Shown here piece after piece: positions 37,695-47,502 of a stretch of 64,000 nt of DNA (position 1 is its first letter; each line of letters starts with the position of its first letter). The DNA is from Campylobacter geochelonis (GTDB lineage: Bacteria; Campylobacterota; Campylobacteria; Campylobacterales; Campylobacteraceae), in the NCBI RefSeq assembly GCF_013201685.1, contig NZ_CP053844.1, positions 1,364,001 to 1,428,000 on the forward strand, read 5' to 3'. The position numbers were made by a program, and so were the translations under genes. The notes below the pieces were generated by a model. That model had not been told where the DNA came from. It saw only the letters and a list, made by a program, of their open reading frames with translations, and ran no database searches.

Positions 37695-38668
37695 ATTAAA
37701 CCTTTATAATACTTTCTAAGTTCCAAAATATAATTTTGAAATGTTAAAATTTGTTTAAATTTAGCATTAGTAGTTTTAAAAAGTTTGCTAAATTTGACTC
37801 TATTTTCATAAATTTCTTCAATCTTTAAAGCCAAATTTTCATGGTGGTAGATAAATCTTTTGTCTAGAATTTCTCCTATCCCCCCCCCTGCTAATGTAGA
37901 AATTACAATAGGCGAATAAAAAATTCCCTCCATCAAAGTTATAGGCAAGCCCTCTTTGTGCGAACTTATGACTTGTAAATGAGAATTTGCTAGGAGCTGT
38001 GGGATATCATCTTGAAAGCCTAATAAAAAAACTCTATCTTTTAATTTTAGTTTTTTTATTAGGTTTTCTAAATTCTGCCTTTCTCTTCCATCTCCGATAA
38101 TCTGGAGCTTAAAAGGAAAATTTAGCTTTGCAGCTTCACTTATTAAGATATCAAAACCCTTGATTTTATCGAGTCTTCCAACCGCTGTGATAGTAAAAAT
38201 ATCGCTAAGTATTGGCGTGATAATCTTAGGCGATATACCAAAATACAAAACTCTACTTGGCTGATTTATCGTGCTAGCGACTTGTTTTGATACTGCGATG
38301 ACATTCTTAACACGATTAAAAATTTTTCCTTTTCTGTTATTATGCTTGGTTGCAACGAGTTTTAAATTTAAAATTTTTTCTAAAACAAAGCCGATTTGCG
38401 CGGCTTTTGCACCATGAGCGTGTAAAATTTCAAACTGATTCAATCTTAAAAATTTATAAAGCTCTATATATAAAAAAATATTATATCTTTTGTCATAACT
38501 TTGATACTCAAAAACTCTAACATTTTTATCAAGCCTATCTAAAAACTCGCAGTTTTTTGGCACTATTAAAGCAACATCGTTACTTTTAGACAACTCGTTT
38601 AGAGTATCAACGACTATTTTTTCAACTCCACCATAAAATCTTGAACAAGATAAATAAGCTATTTTCAT
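37691..38668 (-). CDS. GT4 glycosyltransferase, phase-variable
   Basis: The 325-residue GT-B enzyme has Y-G-G-V-E-K-I-V-V-D-T-L near the N-terminus, AVGRLDKIKGFDILI (about residues 166-180) and the E-x7-E region HKEGLPITLMEG (about residues 239-250). A G9 tract on the coding strand (37880-37888) encodes A-G-G-G-I at about residues 261-264. The frame is open (ON). A slip would replace the last 60 or so residues, which include part of the C-terminal Rossmann domain, and probably inactivate it. Confidence 0.87.
   Translation of the reverse strand: MKIAYLSCSRFYGGVEKIVVDTLNELSKSNDVALIVPKNCEFLDRLDKNVRVFEYQSYDKRYNIFLYIELYKFLRLNQFEILHAHGAKAAQIGFVLEKILNLKLVATKHNNRKGKIFNRVKNVIAVSKQVASTINQPSRVLYFGISPKIITPILSDIFTITAVGRLDKIKGFDILISEAAKLNFPFKLQIIGDGRERQNLENLIKKLKLKDRVFLLGFQDDIPQLLANSHLQVISSHKEGLPITLMEGIFYSPIVISTLAGGGIGEILDKRFIYHHENLALKIEEIYENRVKFSKLFKTTNAKFKQILTFQNYILELRKYYKGLM
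37880..37888 (-). repeat. Poly-G/C contingency tract (9) in a glycosyltransferase gene
   Basis: Nine consecutive C on the plus strand, G9 in the coding strand. It falls where GT4 proteins normally have a conserved G-G/G-x-x-E loop, so it arose in a glycine stretch that tolerates it. Confidence 0.9.
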
Positions 38669-39867
38669 AATGTCTTTTTCCTGAATTCATCTGCATAAGC
38701 TAAGAAAACTAAAATAGTTAAATAGCTAAGAAGCTCTTTTGAACTATAAGCACCATAATCAAACTGAGTAGCTACTAAAAAATGAACTCCAACTGGTAAA
38801 AGAACAAGATTTTTACACAACTGTTTAAAAATTAAAAAAATGGTAAAAAATGAAGCCAAAAAACCAAAAATACCTGTGTAAAGAAGGATTTCAAGTGGCA
38901 TATTATGAGTTGAGTTAAAATGACCATCAAATTTAACAACGCTGTCTGGTAAATTTCTAAAAGTATCAACTCCATACCCAAAAAGTGGGTTTTGCAAAAA
39001 CATACTCCACGAATACTTCCATATCAGATATCTGTTGCTTGAATTTCCCTCTAAAAGCTCGTTTAATCTTGTCTTTAAGCTATCAAAACCAAACCAAAAA
39101 ATAGATAAAAAAAGCAATATTACAATGATATAAATCAACAAAGCTCGTTTATCTTTTTTATCAAAACTCTTAAAATTTAGCACTAAAAAACAAACTCCAG
39201 CCGTAAAACTAGCTACCCAAGCCGATCTTGAAAAAGAAAAAATCATAAAAAATATAAAATAAATCATAAAAACTGGGCTAAGTTTTCTACTATATGAGAA
39301 CAAAACAATACTGCTTGTAACAGCAAGCCCCATCATAAGCCCAGTTGCATTGCGATTTGTCAAACTTCCAGTTAAGCCCTCTTTGATATCAAAAAGCACA
39401 TTAACATCGCCTAAAATTTGATAGATTGCTGTAAAAGTTAGTAAAAAAAACGACGCAAAAACAGCAGCTATAATCTCTTTTTTGCTAAAAAAACCAAGCG
39501 TGTAAAAGTATGCAAGCATAACAAACATCATCGCATATCTTACAAGAAACATCAACGTAATATGCCATGATTTTTTATCTAAAAGCTCGGGGTTTAAAAA
39601 ATTTGCTACTATCATAGATAAAAAAAGAAGCCCAAACCCAAGCGCTAAATGCCTTGTTTTTTCTAAATTTTTAAGCAAAGGTTTGTAGTTTTTAGTAATG
39701 AAAATGTAGATTAAAAAATACAAGATAATAAGCGGTTGAGATATCTGATAAACGGCATTTTTAAAAGGAAGTGACATAATCCAAACAGCCACAAAAAATA
39801 TAAAAAGGCACTCTTGCCAACTTTTCTTAGCTAAATAATTTTTTAAATTTAATACAGCCAAATTCAT
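38665..39867 (-). CDS. waaL: O-antigen ligase family protein (WaaL-like)
   Basis: The 400-residue polytopic protein has about 11-12 transmembrane helices and one larger periplasmic loop (about residues 255-320) with NSSNRYLIWKYSWSMF, FGYGVDTFRNL and FNSTHNMPLEILLYTG. The histidine in STHNMPLE matches the conserved ligase histidine, and TNRNATGLMMG is also typical. Such enzymes join undecaprenyl-linked glycan to lipid A-core. It lies mid-operon between glycosyltransferase genes. Confidence 0.85.
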   Translation of the reverse strand: MNLAVLNLKNYLAKKSWQECLFIFFVAVWIMSLPFKNAVYQISQPLIILYFLIYIFITKNYKPLLKNLEKTRHLALGFGLLFLSMIVANFLNPELLDKKSWHITLMFLVRYAMMFVMLAYFYTLGFFSKKEIIAAVFASFFLLTFTAIYQILGDVNVLFDIKEGLTGSLTNRNATGLMMGLAVTSSIVLFSYSRKLSPVFMIYFIFFMIFSFSRSAWVASFTAGVCFLVLNFKSFDKKDKRALLIYIIVILLFLSIFWFGFDSLKTRLNELLEGNSSNRYLIWKYSWSMFLQNPLFGYGVDTFRNLPDSVVKFDGHFNSTHNMPLEILLYTGIFGFLASFFTIFLIFKQLCKNLVLLPVGVHFLVATQFDYGAYSSKELLSYLTILVFLAYADEFRKKTL

Positions 39868-39922
39868 AAGATTTCTTTAATTACTAAATTTAACTCAAAT
39901 TCTACTTGTTTAAACCGATTTT

Positions 39923-40732
39923 TCATCTACTTCTACCCTTTTTTATCTTTAGGATAAAGCTAAGAATTCCTTGCCTGCCGCTTATCATAATGCGCGGAAT
40001 TTCAAACTTTGAGTAACGTGGAGTGAAAACACTATTAACAGTTGTAGTTGCGCAACTAAATTTGGACTTTTCCACGCACTTAACGCTATCATTATCAAAA
40101 AACCCAAAAGGATATGCAAAAGCAGTGCAGTTTATGCCAAATTTAGCTTCAAACTCGAGCTTTGATTGATTTATCTGATGGAATTTCTCATCACTATTAA
40201 GAGATGGTAAATTAGCATGATTTAACGTATGTGAACCGATCTCGATAATTTCACTTTTTAAAAGTTGGATAATATCATCATCGCTTAACATCTCTTCGCT
40301 ATTTAGCTCATCACTTTTTTTGTTTAAATCCTTATCGGTTGCCCAACTTCCATCAAAGCGGTTATTTACTATAAAAATTGTTGCTTTAAAGCCGTATTTT
40401 TGCAAAAGTGGTAAGGCATTTGTAAAATTATCTTTATACCCATCATCAAACGTGATAACAACTGATTTTAACGGTATTTTTTCAAGCAAAATAAGTTCGC
40501 TAAGAGTGTAGCTTGAAAATCCGTTTTTTTTAAGCCAACAAAGTTGTTTTTCAAACTCATTTGGTTTAACTCGTAAGCGGTTAAATTTACTTTTATTTTT
40601 TGGCAAATGTCTACTTATCATATGATACATCAAAACTCTTGGATACTCGTATGATATATTTTTAGCCCACCATGCAAAGCGGAATGAAAAAATGATAAAT
40701 CCAATAATAAGTAAAATTAATATATAAATCAT
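39923..40732 (-). CDS. Membrane-anchored polysaccharide deacetylase (copy 2)
   Basis: The 269-residue paralogue of the protein encoded at 33857 has a signal anchor (about residues 2-20), VLMYHMISRH, TFDDGYKDNF (metal Asp pair), SHTLNHANLP and AFAYPFGFFD. The RVKPxxFEKQ and GF(T/S)SYxxSEL blocks are shared with copy 1. An insert of charged residues before the SHT motif distinguishes it. There is a 55-base gap before waaL, the largest in this run, and a 4-base overlap with the upstream GT4 gene. Confidence 0.87.
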   Translation of the reverse strand: MIYILILLIIGFIIFSFRFAWWAKNISYEYPRVLMYHMISRHLPKNKSKFNRLRVKPNEFEKQLCWLKKNGFSSYTLSELILLEKIPLKSVVITFDDGYKDNFTNALPLLQKYGFKATIFIVNNRFDGSWATDKDLNKKSDELNSEEMLSDDDIIQLLKSEIIEIGSHTLNHANLPSLNSDEKFHQINQSKLEFEAKFGINCTAFAYPFGFFDNDSVKCVEKSKFSCATTTVNSVFTPRYSKFEIPRIMISGRQGILSFILKIKKGRSR

Positions 40733-41814
40733 ACTAAACTTTCATAAATTTTCATAGTATTATTTGCCATATTCTCTAAGCTAAAATTTTCTTTTATATA
40801 ACCAAATCCATCGAATTTAAGCTCTTTGGCAAGTTTTATTCTCTCGCTTAATTCTTTTTCATTTCCAACTTCGAAAAAATAGCCATTAACACCATCTTTT
40901 ATAATGTCTTTAACTCCGCCATGATTACTAGCAACCACTGGAGTTCCTATACTTAAGGCTTCAGCTACGCTTCTACCAAAGCTCTCTGGCTTTTTGGAGC
41001 TACTTACTAAAACATCGCAAATTTGATAAATTTCTGCTATTTTTGAAGTCGAGCCCGCAAAAATAATATTTTTTTCTAAATTTAAGCTTTTAACAAGCTC
41101 TTTTAAAGAGTTTAAATACTCCATTTTATCTTGTCTTGCATCCCCGACTATTAGCCCAACAACTTCATTAAAATCAGTTTTTAAAAGCGCTATCGCTTTG
41201 ATAAAACTCTCAATATCTTTAAGCTGTGTTATTCGCCCAACCAATCCAATTATAAATTTATCATTGATATCAAAGCTATTTTTATAAGTTTTTATAAACT
41301 CAAAATCTAATTTATCTGGCGAAAATTCATCTAAATTTACACCTCTTGCTATAACCTTTAAATCCTTTTCATTAATACTATAATTTTTGATAAGATACTC
41401 TTTTATGGCATTGCTTACACAAATGGTGCAATCAAATTTAGTCATAATTTTACTATAAAAATTTACACTGTTAAACCCATGCACGGTCGCAACTGTTGGG
41501 ATTTTAAGCTCTTTGTTTGCAAAGTATACAAGCCATGCTGGAACTCTGCTTCTTATGTGAATAACATCTGGATTAATCTGTTTTAAAAGCTTTTTTAGCT
41601 TTCGTATTCGCCAAAAAAAAGTTAAAATGTTTTTAGAGCAAACATCAAATTTATAATGCTTTGAGCCTTCATTTTCTAAATTTAGCACAAGTTTTCCGCC
41701 ATTACTTATAACTATACTTTCATGACCATTTTTAACAAGCTCTTTTGCTAATTCAACACTTCCGCGCTCCACGCCACCTAAATTTAGCTCTGGTAAAATT
41801 TGAATTATTCTCAC
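40729..41814 (-). CDS. GT4 glycosyltransferase
   Basis: The 361-residue GT-B enzyme begins MRIIQILPELNLGGVERGSVELAKEL. It has IHIRSRVPAWL, ATVHGFNS, GLVGRITQLKD (about residues 190-200), and the catalytic/donor region KKPESFGRSVAEALSIGTPVVASNHGG with E-x7-E (about residues 277-300). The motif set is close to the heptose or hexose transferases of LPS. It overlaps the ELM1-family gene by 4 bases. Confidence 0.88.
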   Translation of the reverse strand: MRIIQILPELNLGGVERGSVELAKELVKNGHESIVISNGGKLVLNLENEGSKHYKFDVCSKNILTFFWRIRKLKKLLKQINPDVIHIRSRVPAWLVYFANKELKIPTVATVHGFNSVNFYSKIMTKFDCTICVSNAIKEYLIKNYSINEKDLKVIARGVNLDEFSPDKLDFEFIKTYKNSFDINDKFIIGLVGRITQLKDIESFIKAIALLKTDFNEVVGLIVGDARQDKMEYLNSLKELVKSLNLEKNIIFAGSTSKIAEIYQICDVLVSSSKKPESFGRSVAEALSIGTPVVASNHGGVKDIIKDGVNGYFFEVGNEKELSERIKLAKELKFDGFGYIKENFSLENMANNTMKIYESLV

Positions 41815-42719
41815 AGACTAAGCCTTTTTATAGTCTGCTTTATATCGAATTTGGCTGTTTTTTTCACGCTTTTATCATAAATATGAATCAGTCCTAAATT
41901 CTCTAAATTTTCTAAAAATCTATCAAATTTAGTATTTTTTTCTTTACTTTTTAGTTTTAAAACTTGCACGCTTGCCTTTCCAAAACTTACAGCTTCACTT
42001 ATCATAGAAGTTGAGTCGCTTGTTATAAATATATATTCGCAAGTTGTTAAAAAATCATAGATTGGATTGATTTGCTTTTGTGAGTATATGACTTTGAAAT
42101 CAAACTCTTCTTGTTTTAAAAATTCTTCAACATTTTTTGGAGTTCTAGGCGAAGTTGTAATGAGAATTTCATACTCTTTGAAACTATTTTTAAGCTCAAG
42201 AATTGTGTTTTTAATCTCTCTTTCATCCATTTTATAATGCTTGCTATCCCCTCCGATAACAATCCCGATTGCTTTTTTAGTTGGCGAAAAGTAGTGCTTT
42301 TCTTCAAGACAAGTTAAATTTATAGGTATTAAGATGGCATTTTTTGGCGCATTTTTAGCATCGTGCTCCATAGCAAAAACTATATCAAAGCCAGTTTTAT
42401 AGCCACTTGGCGACATCATAGCCACACTTTTTGCATTAAATTTACAAGAAAAATACTTAAGTGGATAGTAGGTTGTGCTTCCAGCTGAGACTATAAAGTC
42501 AAATTTAGAGTTTTCATCAAGCTCTTTAGACTTAAAAATCTTTATCCAAATACCTAAAAATGCTAACACATAAGATAAAGTTTTTAAAAATTTATTCGCA
42601 TAAGAAACGCGCAGTATCTCATACTCACACTCAAAATATTTGCAAAATGCGATAGACTGGCTTTCATGACCTTTTCGCCCATCACTTAAAATAAGAGCAT
42701 TTTTTAGCTTTGTTTGCAT
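41811..42719 (-). CDS. ELM1 family (DUF1022) GT-B-like protein
   Basis: The 302-residue protein starts A-L-I-L-S-D-G-R-K-G-H-E-S-Q and has A-M-M-S-P-S-G-Y-K, G-I-V-I-G-G-D-S-K-H-Y, T-T-S-P-R-T-P and F-I-T-S-D-S-T-S-M-I-S-E-A, all hallmarks of the ELM1 (mitochondrial fission protein-like) family. Bacterial members sit in LPS loci and have a GT-B-like fold; their reaction is not well defined. It follows the LpxL-type gene with one shared base and precedes a GT4 gene. Confidence 0.8.
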   Translation of the reverse strand: MQTKLKNALILSDGRKGHESQSIAFCKYFECEYEILRVSYANKFLKTLSYVLAFLGIWIKIFKSKELDENSKFDFIVSAGSTTYYPLKYFSCKFNAKSVAMMSPSGYKTGFDIVFAMEHDAKNAPKNAILIPINLTCLEEKHYFSPTKKAIGIVIGGDSKHYKMDEREIKNTILELKNSFKEYEILITTSPRTPKNVEEFLKQEEFDFKVIYSQKQINPIYDFLTTCEYIFITSDSTSMISEAVSFGKASVQVLKLKSKEKNTKFDRFLENLENLGLIHIYDKSVKKTAKFDIKQTIKRLSL

Positions 42720-43600
42720 TAGTCCATTTTCCAGCGATTATGCATCCAAAACCACTGTTCTGGTGATTTTCTAATAACTCGCTCATATATGTTATTACAA
42801 ATTTGAACTATATCTTTTACATCTTTGTCTTTATCACCACTTAAAGCAATCTTTGGAAACTCTTCTAAAATAATCTCATATTTACCATTTTCAAGGCGTC
42901 TTGTAAAAAATGGAACTATTTTTGGGTTATACTTCATGTAAAGCGAGCCAATAGTTTTAACAGTATGGCACTCTCTCCCAAAAAATGGTATCAAAACACT
43001 ATTTGCACCAGATGCTTTTAAATCTGTTAAAATACCGATTATCCCGCCTTTTTTAAGATGTTTTACGATTTTACTCATAGCCTCATGTTTGTATGCTAGT
43101 TCATTATCATACATTGCTCTAAAAGGGGATGTGATATTTTCTTCTATTAAGGCGTTATTTCCCTCTCTTGATATAACAAGTTGAGGAAAACCAAGCTTTG
43201 CTACATATTTTGAAGCTATCTCCCAATTTCCAAAATGAGCGGTAAAAAATATAATTCCATTTTGAGAGTCTTTCATAATCTCTCTTATCTCTTTTTCATA
43301 CTCAAAAGGCTTATCAAACAAACTATCGATATCTATTTTGTTATTGATTAGCAAAAAGCATTCAACACTACATCTTGTAATAGATCTAAAGCTATCTTTT
43401 GCTATCTTTTCTATCTCATCATCGCTTAAGTCTTTAAAAGCGGCTTTTAAATTACTAATAGCTATTTTTTTTCTTGATTTAAGCAAAGAGAACATAATCA
43501 ATCCTAGCTTATCAAAAAACCAATATATAAACGATACTGGCGCGAATTTAACAAATTTCATAAGCAATAAAACTAAAAAATATTCAATTTTCTCTTTCAA
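42719..43600 (-). CDS. lpxL: Lipid A late acyltransferase, LpxL/HtrB family
   Basis: The 293-residue inner-membrane enzyme adds a secondary acyl chain to lipid A. It has an N-terminal hydrophobic helix (about residues 8-38), the catalytic HX4E motif in FTAHFGNWEIA (His about residue 121), SREGNNALIEENI, and GILTDLKASGANSVLIPFFGRE. A TTG start at 43600 with AAGG a few bases upstream gives the usual length. It lies 54 bases after mnmE, so the LPS genes read on from the conserved mnmE operon. Confidence 0.88.
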   Translation of the reverse strand: MKEKIEYFLVLLLMKFVKFAPVSFIYWFFDKLGLIMFSLLKSRKKIAISNLKAAFKDLSDDEIEKIAKDSFRSITRCSVECFLLINNKIDIDSLFDKPFEYEKEIREIMKDSQNGIIFFTAHFGNWEIASKYVAKLGFPQLVISREGNNALIEENITSPFRAMYDNELAYKHEAMSKIVKHLKKGGIIGILTDLKASGANSVLIPFFGRECHTVKTIGSLYMKYNPKIVPFFTRRLENGKYEIILEEFPKIALSGDKDKDVKDIVQICNNIYERVIRKSPEQWFWMHNRWKMD

Positions 43601-43653
43601 AACTAAAGCCTTAATAAAATTTTATATATTCTACTAAATTTTAGCTTAATTTA

Positions 43654-44979
43654 CTACTTACCAAGGCAAAAGTGCGAAAACATCGCATCAAGAATTTCGC
43701 TTCTTTCATAAGGTTTAGTTATGCTAGAAATTTCAGTTATGGCTAAATTTAGCTCATAAGTAAAAAACTCCAACAAGCTCTCTTCTAAAAGATTATTTGC
43801 CCTTAAAATCGCCTCTTTAGCATTTTTACAAGCTTGAATTTGCCTGTTTGAGCTAAGCATAATACCATCATAATTTTTAGTATCAAGATAAGTTTTAAGC
43901 TCGCAAAGTATCAAATTTGAGCTATTTTTAGCTGAAATTTGAAGTGAGTTATCTAAATTTAGTTCAAATTTAGCAGGTAAATCGCATTTATTTAGCACAT
44001 ATATGATTTTTTTATCACTGTTTTTACAAATTTCTAAGATTTTTCTATCTTCATCATCAACCACTCGGCTATTATCAAAAACAGCAAGTATGATATCAGC
44101 CTCTTTTGTCGCTTTTATAGAGTTTTCTATGCCGATTTTTTCTATATTTGAAACTCCATCGCGAATGCCGGCTGTATCGATTATGCGAACTAAATGAGTT
44201 CCAACTTGTAAACTCTCTTCAATCCTATCTCTTGTAGTTCCAGCTTCATCACTGATAATAGCTCTATCATAGTGCAAAAGTGCGTTTAAAATGGAGCTTT
44301 TGCCAACATTTGGCTTACCGATAATAGCGATTTTAAAACCTTCGATTAAGCCTTTTCTCTGCTCGCTAACTTCAACGATAGAAGATAATTTTTGATAATT
44401 CTCTTCAAGCATAGCCTTAGTTTGCTCTAAAATTCCACTTGGCAAGTCATCATCAGCATAATCAATGCAAGTTTCAACATAAGCTAGCGTTTTTACAAGT
44501 TCATCTCGAAGAGAGTTCACATACTCGCTTAACTCGCCATGCATTAAACGCGCTAAAACCCTAGCTCCATCTTCGCTTCTTGAAGTAATCAACGCTTGAA
44601 TACTCTCAGCCTTAGCCAAATCCATCTTATCGTTTAAAAAAGCTCGTTTGCTAAATTCCCCTGGTTGAGCGATTCTAGCGCCAAGTTTTATAAGTTCTTC
44701 AGTTATTAAATTTGATATAACAAATCCACCATGAGTTTGAAACTCGACTATATCCTCTCCGGTAAAGCTAAATGGTGATTTAAAATATATAACTATCCCC
44801 TCATCGATAAAATCACCATCTTTTGAGTAAATTTTAGAAAATGTTGCGTAGCGTGGGGCTAAATCTTTGCTTTTTATAAGTTTTTTAGCAAGGCTTAAAG
44901 CATCTTTGCCGCTTAGCCTTACTATGGATATAGAGCCGATACCATGAGCTGTGGCAACGGCTACGATTGTGTCAGTCAT
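43654..44979 (-). CDS. mnmE: tRNA-modification GTPase MnmE
   Basis: This 441-residue protein, with MnmG, makes the cmnm5/nm5 modification at wobble uridine 34. The N-terminal folate-binding domain starts [22 protein letters not shown]. The G domain has [15 protein letters not shown] (P-loop, about residues 217-231), [16 protein letters not shown] and NKCD. The C-terminus ends FCLGK, with the conserved cysteine. The start overlaps jag by 8 bases. Confidence 0.97.
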   Translation of the reverse strand: MTDTIVAVATAHGIGSISIVRLSGKDALSLAKKLIKSKDLAPRYATFSKIYSKDGDFIDEGIVIYFKSPFSFTGEDIVEFQTHGGFVISNLITEELIKLGARIAQPGEFSKRAFLNDKMDLAKAESIQALITSRSEDGARVLARLMHGELSEYVNSLRDELVKTLAYVETCIDYADDDLPSGILEQTKAMLEENYQKLSSIVEVSEQRKGLIEGFKIAIIGKPNVGKSSILNALLHYDRAIISDEAGTTRDRIEESLQVGTHLVRIIDTAGIRDGVSNIEKIGIENSIKATKEADIILAVFDNSRVVDDEDRKILEICKNSDKKIIYVLNKCDLPAKFELNLDNSLQISAKNSSNLILCELKTYLDTKNYDGIMLSSNRQIQACKNAKEAILRANNLLEESLLEFFTYELNLAITEISSITKPYERSEILDAMFSHFCLGK

Positions 44980-45928
44980 TGCTCTTTTTAGACTCGCTAA
45001 CTACGATAAATTTACCATGGCGCGAGGAGCGAATTCCTACATATTTATCTGGAAATTCATATCTTAGCTGATCGAGTGCAATTTTAACTAAAATTCCATC
45101 AAGTGGTTTAGTTTGCGCTTTGCCATTTTCTTTAACCTTAGCGATGATATCTTGCAGATACTGAGTTATCATCTCCTCTTGATTTTTAAGAAATTCTGAT
45201 ATTTCAAGGCGGATTGATAAGCCAAATTTTAAATTTATCCAATTATGAAGCAGATATGAAAACGCTTTATATCGGTATCCTTCTTTTCCTATTAAAAGTG
45301 CGGCATCTTTTCCATCAAGCTTGATAAATACTGTATCATGCTCAAATTTAGCCACAGTTATAGTATCAATCTCAAAGCAATTTCCGCTAAAAAGCTTCTT
45401 AAGCCCATCTTCGATTTGTGGTATAGCGCTATTTATATCAACTTTTGGCTTTGGTTCTAGCGCAGTTTTTGGCTTTTGTTGAACTTTTTTAGCTTTTTTA
45501 TTAGCCGCTTTATCTTTGTTTTCATCTTTTTTAGCAAGATTTTTTTGCTCTGGTTTAGCTTCTGCTTTTTTGCTTAAATTTTGGCTGCTATCATCTTTAG
45601 AAAAAGCTTTTTGACTATGTTTTTTCTCATTTTTAGCTTGTTCGCTCTTAATGCTTTCGCTTTTTTTATGCTCATTTGGCTTTGCGTCTACGTGTTTTTG
45701 CTCTTGTTGTCTTGGCTCTTTTTTTGGTTTTGACTCTTGCTTTTGGCTATGTTTTTTATAAATTTCTTTTTCTGATCTAGCCTCGATAATAGCGCTTTTT
45801 TTAAAAAATCCAAAAAGTCCTTTACTAGGATGTTGGATAACTTTTATATCAAGATCGACAACAGAGCATCCAATCTCTTGAGATGCTTTTGTTATCGCTT
45901 CTTGAAGTGTTGTTGCTTCAATTTTCAT
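44972..45928 (-). CDS. jag: RNA-binding protein Jag/KhpB
   Basis: The 318-residue protein has a Jag-N domain (about residues 1-50, with KGLFGFFKK), a long Lys/Glu/Gln/Ala-rich disordered linker (about 55-175), a KH domain with [18 protein letters not shown] (about 212-230) and a C-terminal R3H domain with [11 protein letters not shown]. It lies between yidC and mnmE as usual. Homologues bind RNA and affect cell envelope functions. It overlaps yidC by 4 bases. Confidence 0.92.
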   Translation of the reverse strand: MKIEATTLQEAITKASQEIGCSVVDLDIKVIQHPSKGLFGFFKKSAIIEARSEKEIYKKHSQKQESKPKKEPRQQEQKHVDAKPNEHKKSESIKSEQAKNEKKHSQKAFSKDDSSQNLSKKAEAKPEQKNLAKKDENKDKAANKKAKKVQQKPKTALEPKPKVDINSAIPQIEDGLKKLFSGNCFEIDTITVAKFEHDTVFIKLDGKDAALLIGKEGYRYKAFSYLLHNWINLKFGLSIRLEISEFLKNQEEMITQYLQDIIAKVKENGKAQTKPLDGILVKIALDQLRYEFPDKYVGIRSSRHGKFIVVSESKKSND

Positions 45929-47502
45929 GATGATTTTTTCTCCAAAATAACTGCCTCTTTTTGCTTTTTAAATATCTTATTGACTATAACTTGCTGTATT
46001 ACAGAAAGTATGTTGTTTACACACCAGTATAGCGTTAGACCTGCTGGGAATGTTATGAAGAAAAATGTAAAAATAAGAGGTAAAAATTTCATAATTTTTT
46101 CTTGCATTGGATCTGTAAATGTTGTTGGAGTAAGACGTTGTTGTAAAAACATCGAAGCACCCATTATAATAGGCAAGATGAAATATGGATCTTTAATAGC
46201 TAAATCATGTATCCAAAGTATCCATGGCGCACCTTGCAGTTCAATAGCATTTAAAAGAACTCGATAAATCGCGAAAAATACTGGAATTTGAAGTAGTATC
46301 GGAAGACATCCACCCATAGGATTTGCCCCATGCTTGCGGTATAAATCCATCATTTGAGCTTGCATTTTTTGCGGTTCACCTTTATACTTGGCTTGCAACT
46401 CTTTTATCTTTGGCGCTAAATCTTTCATCTTGTTCATAGAAACCATACCTTTGTATGTCAAAGGGAAAAGCACAACTCTTATAACAATAGTTAAAAGCAC
46501 AATCGCCCATCCCCAGTTTCCAGTAAATCCATGAAGCCATGAAAGGAACGAAAACATCGGTTTTGCAATAAATGTAAACCAACCATACTCGATGATATCG
46601 GTAAGTTGTGGGTTTATACTAGCTAGAAGTTTTTGATTTTTTGGACCTATGAAGCCATTTGTTTTAAAATCTCCATTTGATGATACAAAAAGCTGATTGA
46701 TTTCATTTTTATCTTCAGATAAAACGACATTTAGCGAGTTATCAAAGCTATAAAACAAAGTTGAGTAGTATCTGTCAAAAACAGCCGCTATGTTTGCGTT
46801 TGAAAAGCTCTGACCGCCTTTTTCCACTCCGCCATCTTTTATGATATCTAAACTCTCATCGCTTTGTCTAATCAACGCTCCATGCACCGTATAGCCATCT
46901 ACTGCGATATTTGGACGCATACCAGGAGTTATGAAGTATTTTGCCTCTTTGCTTAGTTTTATATCAAGCTCGTAGTTGCCTTTTGGATAGAATTTAATAG
47001 TTTTTGTAACAACTAAATCGCCTAAATCTTGAGTCAAAACGACACTTTTTTCACCGGTTGTTAAATCTATACTTGAAACAGAGGCTTTATATGGAGTTGA
47101 AAATGCTTTTTGGTTTAAGCTAGCATCGCTAAATCTCATCTCTAAAGGCATAGGCGAAAAAGTTGGATCAACTAAATTTATAGCATCGCCTTTTTCGTTT
47201 TTATATATCGCTTCATCTAATTTAAACGAATTTATACGCCCTAAATCATCGATAGTTGCATGAAAAGTATCGCCTTTGATAGTTAATATATCTTTTTGAG
47301 TATTAACAGTAGGTGCGACATTTGTTACATCTTTTGAAGTTGAAGTTGTAGATGGGGCTTGGTTTTGCTCTACGGTTGCGGTTTGGTTTGTATCTATTTG
47401 TGGTCTAAGTTTTGATAGATAAAAATGATCATAACCTATAAAAAAAACAAACGCCAAAAGCGTCGCTATAATCACTCTCTTTTGCATTGAAAGATTTTCC
47501 AC
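45925..47502 (-). CDS. yidC: Membrane protein insertase YidC
   Basis: The 525-residue insertase has an N-terminal signal anchor (about residues 8-24), a large periplasmic domain (about 30-325) typical of Gram-negative YidC, then the conserved membrane core (about 330-510) with LFPLTYKGMVSMNKMKDLAPKI, NPMGGCLPILLQIPVFFAIY, FILPIIMGASMF and FPAGLTLYW. The C-terminus is basic. It inserts membrane proteins alone or with SecYEG. It is directly adjacent to yidD. Confidence 0.97.
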   Translation of the reverse strand: MENLSMQKRVIIATLLAFVFFIGYDHFYLSKLRPQIDTNQTATVEQNQAPSTTSTSKDVTNVAPTVNTQKDILTIKGDTFHATIDDLGRINSFKLDEAIYKNEKGDAINLVDPTFSPMPLEMRFSDASLNQKAFSTPYKASVSSIDLTTGEKSVVLTQDLGDLVVTKTIKFYPKGNYELDIKLSKEAKYFITPGMRPNIAVDGYTVHGALIRQSDESLDIIKDGGVEKGGQSFSNANIAAVFDRYYSTLFYSFDNSLNVVLSEDKNEINQLFVSSNGDFKTNGFIGPKNQKLLASINPQLTDIIEYGWFTFIAKPMFSFLSWLHGFTGNWGWAIVLLTIVIRVVLFPLTYKGMVSMNKMKDLAPKIKELQAKYKGEPQKMQAQMMDLYRKHGANPMGGCLPILLQIPVFFAIYRVLLNAIELQGAPWILWIHDLAIKDPYFILPIIMGASMFLQQRLTPTTFTDPMQEKIMKFLPLIFTFFFITFPAGLTLYWCVNNILSVIQQVIVNKIFKKQKEAVILEKKSS

